Origin: an uncultured Prevotella sp.
GTDB lineage: Bacteria > Bacteroidota > Bacteroidia > Bacteroidales > Bacteroidaceae
Assembly (NCBI GenBank): GCA_947165435.1
Contig: CAMVAI010000026.1
Span: 1-38,869, forward strand
Reading direction: 5' to 3'
DNA length: 38,869 bases
Shown: in pieces, positions 9,396 through 15,054 of the stretch
Position numbering within the stretch: position 1 is the first letter of the stretch
Layout of the letters: every line of letters begins with the position of its first letter
Made by a program: the position numbers and the translations under genes
Notes under the pieces: model-generated
Database searches by the model: none
What the model saw: the letters and a program-made list of their open reading frames with translations, nothing else
What the model was told of the DNA's origin: nothing

Positions 9396-9540
9396 TTACT
9401 TCACCACGAACTTCTTGCCGTTTTGGATGTAGATGCCCTTCTGGCTGGCGTTGGCTACGCGCACACCGCTCGGGGCGTAGATGGGAGCATCGGCAGACAC
9501 GGCGGTAGCTACGGTCTTCACAGCCTCGGTAGTGGCTAGA
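9396..9540 (-). pseudogene. Relic: C-terminal tail of an exported protein
   Basis: Read from 9540 leftwards to the TAA at 9396-9398, about 47 codons encode TTEAVKTVATAVSADAPIY...GVRV...QKGIYIQNGKKFVVK. This is the same kind of tail as on the 751-aa protein (11139-13394) and the two lyases (2591-4744, 4756-9240). No start codon or body precedes it: the frame runs straight into the end of the gene at 9536-10048, which lies in another frame. The rest of the gene seems to have been lost by a deletion whose right edge is near 9536-9540. A terminator (9332-9355) still follows. Homology to the tails is seen by eye; that it is a relic rather than a functional peptide is inference. Confidence 0.75.
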
Positions 9541-10048
9541 TGAACTCAAGAATACGATTCGCATAGGTGTCAAAGTCTTTGACTGCTTTCCGATTGATTA
9601 AAAGTGCCAACGAATGCTGGTCGTAGAAAGCTGATTCGAACAGGTCGTCAATATCCAAGTTTTGGACATAGGCTTGATATACTCGATAGCGTCGTGTCCT
9701 CACCCCTCTTGTGTCATCACGACTGTCCGCTGCACCAATGAAACAAAATGAAGCCAACGGGTCTTGTTTAAGTGCTTCAAGGACTATCAGCGTGAGAGTA
9801 CGAAATATGGTACGAGGCTCAAAGGTGTTGGATAGCTGACTGTATTTTCCTAAGCCATGTGTTGCTGTGTTGTCAAAAAACTTTACACAACAGAGATGCT
9901 CAATATATCTTTCAATATGTACCTCGTAGCGATGTCCTGACTTTGCAGAGTGGAATCTATATATTAATGTGTCCTGTTGATACTCGTCGGCATCGTCTTT
10001 GCTGATACCAATAAACTCAAATGGATAGGCTTTGTCTTCTGAAGTCAT
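9536..10048 (-). CDS. Unknown protein, second gene of a two-gene module
   Basis: A 170-residue soluble protein with no signal peptide or membrane segment. I do not recognise a named family with confidence; its architecture (a YPFEF opening, DEYQQDTLIYRFHS, a central FxNTATHGLGKYSQLSNT...FRTLTLIVLEAL helix region, FCFIGAADSRDD, then RTRRYRVYQAY and an LALLINRK end) is reminiscent of Bacteroidota DUF6934-type proteins. The chosen ATG overlaps the upstream gene's stop as ATGA (10046-10050), pointing to translational coupling; an in-frame ATG at 10099 would add 17 residues and overlap that gene by 52 bp. A collapsed paralogue lies at 13529-13748. Compared with that copy's C terminus (DYAENIKMHVREVITHS), this one stops early (TYANRILEFI) exactly where the tail relic begins, so its last residues may have been cut by the deletion and the TAG stop may be fortuitous. 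Layout is like toxin-antitoxin pairs, but no toxin motif is seen. Confidence 0.65.
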   Translation of the reverse strand: MTSEDKAYPFEFIGISKDDADEYQQDTLIYRFHSAKSGHRYEVHIERYIEHLCCVKFFDNTATHGLGKYSQLSNTFEPRTIFRTLTLIVLEALKQDPLASFCFIGAADSRDDTRGVRTRRYRVYQAYVQNLDIDDLFESAFYDQHSLALLINRKAVKDFDTYANRILEFI

Positions 10049-10317
10049 CACAAGTTGATGTTGATTTTGTAGCCAGGTGCTCGTTTCTTGTTTTTCCATA
10101 TTTCTGAACCACGCACAAAACCGGGTGTCATGTCAATATATGTCACGGGGTATCTATATCGTCCATTTGGCATCAAAATCTTCTCTATCCGGCGAATAAG
10201 ACACCGCCCACTGACAGTCTGAATAGGTGTGTCAGTAATCTCCACTACTTTGCGGGGCGTATTTGCCACTTCCGCTGGATTGACTTTCCGTGTTGTTGAC
10301 CTTGTCGTTTCTTCCAT
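10048..10317 (-). CDS. Small MPNGR-motif protein, first gene of the module
   Basis: An 89-residue basic protein of unknown function. Its C-terminal two thirds align by eye with the 68-residue protein at 13748-13954: both have SGR...RR-E-K-x-x-MPNGR-[YF]-R-[YF]-PV-x-Y-x-D-x-[ST]-P and a similar number of residues after it. The start at 10317 (MEETTRS) is used rather than the longer in-frame ATG at 10374, because the -33/-7 promoter (10375-10344) lies inside that longer reading and the transcript would begin after it. It ends in an ATGA overlap with the following gene. The alternating aromatic and basic residues around MPNGR suggest a small beta-sheet protein, possibly nucleic-acid binding; that is a guess. 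Confidence 0.65.
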   Translation of the reverse strand: MEETTRSTTRKVNPAEVANTPRKVVEITDTPIQTVSGRCLIRRIEKILMPNGRYRYPVTYIDMTPGFVRGSEIWKNKKRAPGYKININL

Positions 10318-10343
10318 AATCACTCTTTCCCAATTATCGCCTG

Positions 10344-10375
10344 CAAATATACGAAGTAATTTTGAAACCTCCAAA
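10344..10375 (-). promoter_or_regulatory. Promoter of the intact two-gene module
   Basis: TTTG (10375-10372), 20-bp spacer, TATATTTG (10351-10344) on the minus strand. It places the start of transcription about 20 nt before the ATG at 10317 and rules out the longer ORF start. Confidence 0.75.
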
Positions 10376-10390
10376 ATATTTACGAGAAAA

Positions 10391-10420
10391 ATCCTCCGCA
10401 GGTTAATGCCTGCGGAGGAT
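10391..10420 (-). terminator. Terminator of the lipoprotein gene
   Basis: A perfect 12-bp stem (10391-10402 with 10409-10420) with a 6-nt loop, followed on the minus strand by TTTTCTCGT. Its far arm is part of the 28-bp direct repeat. Confidence 0.8.
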
Positions 10421-10432
10421 TCTGTATAGGGT
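10405..10432. repeat. 28-bp direct repeat, copy 2
   Basis: Identical to 9356-9383. The two copies bracket the tail relic and the intact two-gene module, about 1.05 kb apart. Confidence 0.8.
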
Positions 10433-10450
10433 GGTGAAATGGCTATGCTA

Positions 10451-11005
10451 TTACTGTATTATCTTGTTGGCGATGTCGATAGAATAGGTGATGCGCTTGT
10501 CGCTCATGTCGTAAGCATGGCCGTCGTAATAAAGGGCTTTCACTTCCATGTGAAGCGACAGCTCGTTGGAAAGGGTGTTCACTTCTGCGTAAGGGGCTAT
10601 CGAGGCTTCTACGTTTTCGGTTCTCCCGCCCACCGTCACGGGAAACACCAAATCGCTGGTAACCATAGTCAGCAGTACATTGTTTCCTAAGACCGACATG
10701 TTGTCGGTTGGTGCCTTGAATGTTGCCTCGGCTGCTGATGCCAGTGCTTCAGCCAGCGCGGTGTTGTCGGTGAATACCTCCTTCAAGATGGGCTTTGTGG
10801 GCAGGCTGGTGACGGTAAAGTCATTACCGATGGTGACGCTGACGGCACGGGGTTGGTTATCGACCATGATGTTGCCGACATAAGTGCCTGTGGCTTTGTC
10901 GTACAACTCTTTGGCCGTCACCGTGTTGATTTCTGTGACTCGCTCCTCGCAGGCCGTCAGGCAGGCCAGCAGGAGACAGCAGGCAAATGCTTTCAGTAGC
11001 TTCAT
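10451..11005 (-). CDS. Lipoprotein, DUF4840-like
   Basis: A 184-residue predicted lipoprotein: basic start, hydrophobic core, and a lipobox LTAC with the lipidated cysteine at residue 19, followed by EE. The mature part begins with an ATGTYVGNIMVDN segment and alternates beta strands (RAVSVTIGNDFTVTSLP, VLLTMVTSDLVFPVTVGG). This layout matches my recollection of DUF4840 small lipoproteins of gut Bacteroidota; a calycin-like barrel protein is the alternative. No function is known. It is a single-gene unit with its own promoter (11032-11063) and terminator (10391-10420). It could sit on the periplasmic or surface face of a membrane. Confidence 0.75.
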   Translation of the reverse strand: MKLLKAFACCLLLACLTACEERVTEINTVTAKELYDKATGTYVGNIMVDNQPRAVSVTIGNDFTVTSLPTKPILKEVFTDNTALAEALASAAEATFKAPTDNMSVLGNNVLLTMVTSDLVFPVTVGGRTENVEASIAPYAEVNTLSNELSLHMEVKALYYDGHAYDMSDKRITYSIDIANKIIQ

Positions 11006-11031
11006 AGATGTTTGTCTTTTCGTTTGCGGTG

Positions 11032-11063
11032 CAAAGTTACGACATATTTCCTAAACGGCCAAA
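11032..11063 (-). promoter_or_regulatory. Promoter of the DUF4840-like gene
   Basis: TTTG (11063-11060), 20-bp spacer, TAACTTTG (11039-11032) on the minus strand, about 27 bp before the ATG. Confidence 0.75.
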
Positions 11064-11076
11064 AAAACTGAAAAAA

Positions 11077-11106
11077 ATCCCCGCACCAATGAAGCGGTGC
11101 GGGGAT
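11077..11106 (-). terminator. Terminator of the 751-aa exported protein gene
   Basis: An 11-bp perfect stem (11077-11087 with 11096-11106), followed on the minus strand by a run of T (opposite 11071-11076). It lies 13 bp from the -33 box of the next promoter. Confidence 0.85.
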
Positions 11107-11138
11107 TGTAATAGTCGTTATGAAATGTTTTCCGGCGA

Positions 11139-13394
11139 TTAGCGGACGATGAACTTCTTGCCCTGCTTGATGTAGATACCCTTCGTCAGAGCGTTGGGGT
11201 TCACCTGTACACCGTTCAGGTTGTAAACGGGAGCATTGTGGTCGGAAACCATCTTGCCGTAGTTGTTCACGGTCTCAATGCCGGTAGAACCGCTCTTCGG
11301 AGTCAGCACGAGCACGTGGTTCAGGACTTCATCCACACGGTGGAATGTGAAGGTCTCGGTGCCTTTGTACACAGCCGTTGACGTACCGATAGTCTGCGAC
11401 TTGTAGTCGGCCTTTGCAGCCTCAACGGTGGTGCCTGCTTCATATACGGGGTGGATAGATCCTGTGCCGTAGTCGGTAATAGTAGATACTACGATGAAGT
11501 CCTGGTCGGTCAGACCGTCCACACCTATAGGAGCATTGTCCAGCAGGATGTTTCCATAACCAGCACCAGTAGGATCAAAATTTCCTTCGTCATTTAAAGA
11601 ACCTGAGAAACACAAACCGAGGCCTAAATACATTTTCGGGTTTGTGGAACCAGCAGTACTCGTAAAATCTACGTTGCCGGTTTTTGCAGTGTTAACGGTA
11701 ATTGTTTTTGGAGTAATCTTCTTTATGATAGTTTTTCCTTCATCTTCGTATTCGATATCAAAGTAGCTAGAGGGACTCTTTATGCCTTCAATACCGTGCC
11801 AGATGTACAGAGGAGCGAACATGGTCTTGTAGGCATTGCCCTCTTCCAACTTCGACTGCATGAACTGCATGCGCTTGATAGCTTCGGCACCGGTCTCAGT
11901 CTTTTGGTTTTCTGCATTGGTCGTCTGAGTGGGGCCATAGACGAGGTGTCTGGTGGTTAATTCGTTACCTTCGCCATCCTTCTCGCCGGTCTTGATGTCC
12001 AAATAGAGTCTCTTACGGCCAGTCCAGTTGCTTTCGCCAGACATTGCCTCGGTGTCCAAATCGTCCATGGCCTGGAAGCCCAGTGCTGTCAGATCTTCAG
12101 CAGTATATTTCTGGAAGTTGATATCATGCTTTAGCTCGAATTCCTGATCGTTCATCATCGTGTAGGTGCCTTCTGCATATCCTTTAGCTTTCGTCTTGAT
12201 AGTCAGCTTACCTTTAGCAGGGATATTCACCTTGACACCGTTGTTCTGGTCGTTCAGCGTGAAGTTGCTGTTTCCGTCGGCTGACTCAAACGTGAAGTCC
12301 ATGAATACGGTGGGCTGAAGAGTGATAGAAGCATTGTCGATGGTGAACTGATAGGTCTTGCCATAACCCTCGCTGGCAGATACAATAGCACTGACGGGCT
12401 CAGGTATAGTGATGGGGGAGCAGTCAACCTCGGTGGTGACTTCTTCCGACTTCATGCTGCCTGCGGTAGTCCAAGCTCTGATAGTGCCTGAATTGGAGGT
12501 GGTGTAGATGTAGCTTCCTTCCTCTACGTCGTCATAAGAAATCGTCTTTTCTTCACCGTCAGTACCAATAAAGTGCAGCGTCTCACCCTCTAAGAAATTG
12601 ACGGTGTAGGTGCGCTCAGCCATGTCCAGACCGGTCAGGGCGACAACGGGCTTGTTGGCCCAGTCAATATCCAAGTACACCTTCAGGTTATCAATGCTGT
12701 AAAGAGCATTGTAACGTGCTGCCATCAGATACAGACCAGTGGCATACATCTGAGCGTCGTCAGCCATTGTCTTTACACCAGTGGCAACAGCTTTTGACTG
12801 GTCGTAGTCAAAAATCTCGTAAGCAACTTCCTTGGTCTTGGTGTTGACAGTTAATGTGACACAATACCATGTGCCAGTAGCTCCTACATTGGGGGTAAAA
12901 GGCTTGCCCTCATCGTTGTTAATCTTCCAAACCTGTTTGTTATCAGCGTTGTTGGTCTGTACCAAGCTGAACAGACAGTTGGTCTTGGCAGCATACGGAT
13001 CCCAGTTGCCACCTCCAGCAGTACCATTTGTCATGATACATTTGTCAGGATCGGCAAAAATAGCTACCTCACCATTGAACTGGTTGTTTCCCAGAGCGTC
13101 AAAGCGAATCTCAAATTGCAGAGAGTACTCTTCAGCATCAACTCCTTCGTAGATAGAGGTTCCCCAGAAATCGTGGGCAGAACGGCCATTGTCACCACCT
13201 CCAGTCCATTGAAGAATCGTACTTGCATCTGTGGATGCTAGACTTAGTTTTACTTTACCTGCAGTACCATTAGCAGTCCATGTCGTAGGTACTCCACCAG
13301 CTTCGTAAGTCTCCTGATAGAGAACTCGCTCAGCGTTGGCTGTGATAGCAAATGAGGCTAACAGAGCCGTAAGCATCATGTAAATTTTTCTCAT
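11139..13394 (-). CDS. Exported multidomain protein with C-terminal tail
   Basis: A 751-residue protein with a signal peptide (residues 1 to about 21, AITANA/E). The N-terminal about 250 residues (ETYEAGGVPTTWTANGTAG..., LQFEIRFDALGNNQFNGEVAIFAD..., YSIDNLKVYLD) look like a concanavalin-A-type beta sandwich as in LamG or carbohydrate-binding modules. The rest has Ig-like or repeat segments and no recognised catalytic motif. It ends in the tail YNLNGVQVNP...KGIYIKQGKKFIVR. The start at 13394 is chosen over the ATG at 13508 because it opens the signal peptide and because the promoter (13488-13458) lies between the two. The gene has its own promoter and terminator. Probable role: secreted or surface protein, perhaps glycan binding; the function is unknown. 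Confidence 0.8.
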   Translation of the reverse strand: MRKIYMMLTALLASFAITANAERVLYQETYEAGGVPTTWTANGTAGKVKLSLASTDASTILQWTGGGDNGRSAHDFWGTSIYEGVDAEEYSLQFEIRFDALGNNQFNGEVAIFADPDKCIMTNGTAGGGNWDPYAAKTNCLFSLVQTNNADNKQVWKINNDEGKPFTPNVGATGTWYCVTLTVNTKTKEVAYEIFDYDQSKAVATGVKTMADDAQMYATGLYLMAARYNALYSIDNLKVYLDIDWANKPVVALTGLDMAERTYTVNFLEGETLHFIGTDGEEKTISYDDVEEGSYIYTTSNSGTIRAWTTAGSMKSEEVTTEVDCSPITIPEPVSAIVSASEGYGKTYQFTIDNASITLQPTVFMDFTFESADGNSNFTLNDQNNGVKVNIPAKGKLTIKTKAKGYAEGTYTMMNDQEFELKHDINFQKYTAEDLTALGFQAMDDLDTEAMSGESNWTGRKRLYLDIKTGEKDGEGNELTTRHLVYGPTQTTNAENQKTETGAEAIKRMQFMQSKLEEGNAYKTMFAPLYIWHGIEGIKSPSSYFDIEYEDEGKTIIKKITPKTITVNTAKTGNVDFTSTAGSTNPKMYLGLGLCFSGSLNDEGNFDPTGAGYGNILLDNAPIGVDGLTDQDFIVVSTITDYGTGSIHPVYEAGTTVEAAKADYKSQTIGTSTAVYKGTETFTFHRVDEVLNHVLVLTPKSGSTGIETVNNYGKMVSDHNAPVYNLNGVQVNPNALTKGIYIKQGKKFIVR

Positions 13395-13452
13395 AATTGT
13401 TAGTTTTAAATTAATAATATTGTAAGTTGTAGTGTCTGTCTTTTCGGTTTTT

Positions 13453-13512
13453 CGGTGCAAAGTTACAAAATATTTTGGAATAACCAAAAAATATTGTTTT
13501 TTTAACACTATA
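13453..13512. repeat. Diverged copy of the promoter repeat
   Basis: Similar over about 60 bp to the three near-identical copies at 13977, 14378 and 14884, but with an A-rich change after the TTTG box. It includes the promoter of the 751-aa exported protein gene. Confidence 0.6.
13458..13488 (-). promoter_or_regulatory. Promoter of the exported-protein gene
   Basis: TTTG (13488-13485), 19-bp spacer, TAACTTTG (13465-13458) on the minus strand. It gives a leader of roughly 55-60 nt before the ATG at 13394. Confidence 0.8.
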
Positions 13513-13528
13513 CGAAGGGAGTTAGCAT

Positions 13529-13748
13529 CTAACTATGAGTTATGACTTCTCTAACATGCATTTTGATGTTTTCTGCATAGTCTTGCGCGTTTTTGATATT
13601 GTTTTTGTTTACTAGAATGTACAAAGATAATTCATCCAGTCTAAAGTGCTCAAATATTTTATCAGAAATATTGTAATGTGTACTCTAAATATTCGTCAGA
13701 GTACATTTTGTCGTTCATTTGAAATATGTAAGGGTAGCCTTCCAGCAT
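13529..13748 (-). pseudogene. Collapsed copy of the module's second gene
   Basis: The ATG (13746-13748) overlaps the upstream gene's stop as TAATG. The first 28 codons read MLEGYPYIFQ...SDEYLEYTLQYF and then stop, matching KAYPFEF...DEYQQDTLIYRF at the start of the protein at 9536-10048. After a frame change, the next part reads SDKIFEHFRLDELSLYILVNK...AQDYAENI...VREVI and ends at TAG 13529-13531, matching DIDDLFESAFYDQHSLALLINRK...YANRILEFI at that protein's end. About 100 central codons are missing and the two ends are out of frame. This is an internal deletion of a paralogue; the first fragment may still be translated as a short peptide. Confidence 0.8.
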
Positions 13749-13954
13749 TACATTATTTGTGTGTAAACAGGAATACGTTTCCTTTCCAGTTCTTCTTTGG
13801 TGATGTGTACAAGATTTGGTGACGCGTCGTAGTAGTCAACAGGAAAACGAAATCTGCCGTTTGGCATTTTTACTTTTGTTTCCCTTCTGACGTATTTCCG
13901 GCCTGAAGTCGTAGTGATGATTTGCTCTTTCACGTCAACGATGTTTCTTCCCAT
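13748..13954 (-). CDS. Small MPNGR-motif protein, paralogue
   Basis: A 68-residue basic protein of unknown function, paralogous to the 89-residue protein at 10048-10317 (shared TTSGR..VRRETK-like and MPNGRFRFPVDYYDASP). It lacks the extra N-terminal 20 residues or so of that copy. It ends in TAATG, overlapping the start of the collapsed second gene. It starts 28 bp after a consensus promoter that is part of the near-identical 60-bp repeat. The reading frame is intact although its partner is not, so it may be functional alone or may be on the way to loss. Confidence 0.65.
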   Translation of the reverse strand: MGRNIVDVKEQIITTTSGRKYVRRETKVKMPNGRFRFPVDYYDASPNLVHITKEELERKRIPVYTQIM

Positions 13955-13976
13955 ATATCTTGCCTTTTACTTGTTT

Positions 13977-14042
13977 CGGTGCAAAGTTACGAAATATTCT
14001 GGAATAACCAAAGGAAATGGTGTTTTTAACACTATAATATGT
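13977..14042. repeat. Promoter repeat, copy 1
   Basis: About 65 bp, nearly identical to 14884-14946 and, over 48 bp, to 14378-14425. It contains the TAACTTTG and TTTG boxes (minus strand) plus a further block upstream of the -33 box (around TTTTTAACACT) that is also conserved although no known promoter element needs it. Confidence 0.85.
13982..14012 (-). promoter_or_regulatory. Promoter of the 68-aa gene
   Basis: TTTG (14012-14009), 19-bp spacer, TAACTTTG (13989-13982) on the minus strand, inside the repeat. Confidence 0.8.
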
Positions 14043-14078
14043 GGGGACGCAAATGTCAAGCAGGGTATTAGGGGGAGA

Positions 14079-14126
14079 CTATATCTGTTTCGCAAACTCC
14101 TTGATAGCAATGATAGCCAGCTTAGG
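14079..14126 (-). pseudogene. Possible relic of a toxin C terminus
   Basis: Directly after the antitoxin-like gene, and one base out of frame with it, the minus strand reads PKLAIIAIKEFAKQI then TAG. Ends of this kind (P-x-[IL]-x-[IV]-[IL]-[ST]-x-x-E-F) close many PIN-domain toxins. The rest of a toxin gene is absent. The match is short and by eye only. Confidence 0.3.
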
Positions 14127-14325
14127 TGCGCATGTGCTCTGCGCCCCATTGCTCAATGGTCTCTTCGCCAATGACTCCCTCGTCCCACAGCGCATCGATG
14201 GCTTTCTGTGCTTTCTCGGCGAAGTAGTGGGCCAGTAGGTTCTTGAAGTCGCGCAGCTCTGCTTCCGTGTTGATGCTGTTCAGCGCGTTCAAGTATTCCA
14301 ATTGTGCCATTTGTGAGTAGCTCAT
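14122..14325 (-). CDS. Orphan antitoxin-like small protein
   Basis: A 67-residue acidic helical protein: QLEYLNALNSI...ELRDFKNLLAHYFAEKAQKAIDALWDEGVI...QWGAEHMRT. I recognise this pattern from small Bacteroidota proteins that usually precede a PIN-family toxin gene and are taken as the antitoxin; some carry misleading database names. Here no toxin gene follows: there is only a short possible toxin end (14079-14126) and then the next promoter repeat. The usual few extra residues after HMRT (often PY...) are missing, consistent with a frame-shifting deletion at the 3' end. It has its own promoter within repeat copy 2 (14383-14413). The antitoxin role is inferred from recalled context. Confidence 0.7.
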   Translation of the reverse strand: MSYSQMAQLEYLNALNSINTEAELRDFKNLLAHYFAEKAQKAIDALWDEGVIGEETIEQWGAEHMRT

Positions 14326-14377
14326 AATCGTTGTGCTAAAAGATAATTGTTAGTATATGCTGTTGCGTATCATTACT

Positions 14378-14425
14378 CGGTGCAAAGTTACGAAATATTC
14401 TGGAATAACCAAAGGAAATGGTGTT
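14378..14425. repeat. Promoter repeat, copy 2
   Basis: Nearly identical to the first 48 bp of copy 1 (13977-14042); similarity stops abruptly after GGTGTT, where copy 1 continues with the TTTAACACT block. Confidence 0.85.
14383..14413 (-). promoter_or_regulatory. Promoter of the antitoxin-like gene
   Basis: TTTG (14413-14410), 19-bp spacer identical to copy 1, TAACTTTG (14390-14383) on the minus strand. Confidence 0.8.
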
Positions 14426-14471
14426 GTTATCTTGAAGTGTTTGTCATAGCAGAGTCCGGGAAAGGCCTTAA

Positions 14472-14867
14472 TTATTTCTTCAGTTCGGTAATCCATAGCT
14501 TGCATGCTTCGGTGATAGTGTTTCCACGTCCTATTTTTTTGTGGAAAATAGCATTCAGGGCCCAGACAAGGTTTGAGGGTTTGCGCTCTATTTCCTCAAG
14601 GATAAAAGGCACGGCGTTGCCTCCCATGTTTACAATCTCAATGAATGATGGGTTGCTTGTGATTTCTTTGATAGACGAAAGAAATCTTGTGTCTCTTTTC
14701 CATTCCTCTAAATATTTGTCGAACATGATTCTGTCGTGATTTTCCTCCATGCTGTCAATAAGGAAAGCCATGACCGTTCTTTTTTCCCTTGTGGTCATCT
14801 CTCGCATGATGCCTATATAGGGTGCCATAGGGGTGGACTGTATGCCTTCTGTCATTATTGTTGCCAT
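14472..14867 (-). CDS. Unknown small protein
   Basis: A 131-residue cytoplasmic protein. The C-terminal half (FLSSIKEITSNPSFIEIVNMGGNAVPFILEEIERKPSNLVWALNAIF...TITEACKLWITELKK) resembles a recurrent unnamed Bacteroidota family in which a 'hp.Y..Ii.lG..alp.il..L...p..W..AL..It' helical repeat-like segment ends in a tryptophan-containing helix. I know no function for it; such genes often sit in mobile or defence-rich stretches. The ATG at 14867 (MATIMTEG) is chosen because a longer in-frame reading to 15230 runs through the promoter (14916-14886), the fusA terminator and into fusA itself. It is a single-gene unit with no recognisable terminator in the 47 bp before repeat copy 2. Confidence 0.65.
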   Translation of the reverse strand: MATIMTEGIQSTPMAPYIGIMREMTTREKRTVMAFLIDSMEENHDRIMFDKYLEEWKRDTRFLSSIKEITSNPSFIEIVNMGGNAVPFILEEIERKPSNLVWALNAIFHKKIGRGNTITEACKLWITELKK

Positions 14868-14883
14868 ATATGTTTTCTTTCGC

Positions 14884-14946
14884 TGCAAAGTTACGAAATA
14901 TTCTGGAATAACCAAAGGAAATGGCGTTTTTAACACTCTGATATGT
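14884..14946. repeat. Promoter repeat, copy 3
   Basis: About 63 bp nearly identical to copy 1, including the TTTTTAACACT block and the ATATGT at its far end. Confidence 0.85.
14886..14916 (-). promoter_or_regulatory. Promoter of the 131-aa gene
   Basis: TTTG (14916-14913), 19-bp spacer, TAACTTTG (14893-14886) on the minus strand. Confidence 0.8.
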
Positions 14947-14982
14947 CCGAAACGCCATCGTTGGCAGGCTATAGGAAAAACA

Positions 14983-15014
14983 AAGCGCGGAGGTAAGTGC
15001 TTACCTCCGCGCTT
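14983..15014 (-). terminator. Terminator of the str operon
   Basis: A perfect 14-bp GC-rich stem (14983-14996 with 15001-15014) with a 4-nt loop, followed on the minus strand by TTTGTTTTTCC-type sequence. It lies 41 bp after the fusA stop and shows that transcription ends here instead of continuing into an S10 operon. Confidence 0.9.
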
Positions 15015-15054
15015 CGCTCTATGATTTACGTTGTATGGTCTTTCTGATACCGCT

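Noticed and set aside
9292..9573. 93-aa minus-strand ORF over the tail relic
   Set aside because: It is in the wrong frame and rich in Arg/His/Ser; the meaningful frame is the tail KGIYIQNGKKFVVK.
13394..13508. N-terminal extension of the exported protein to 13508
   Set aside because: It would run through the promoter and place a hydrophilic 38-residue stretch before the signal peptide.
9396..14946. Integrative element or prophage
   Set aside because: No integrase, transposase, relaxase, phage structural gene or attachment-site pair flanking the array was seen, so only the term small-gene array is supported.
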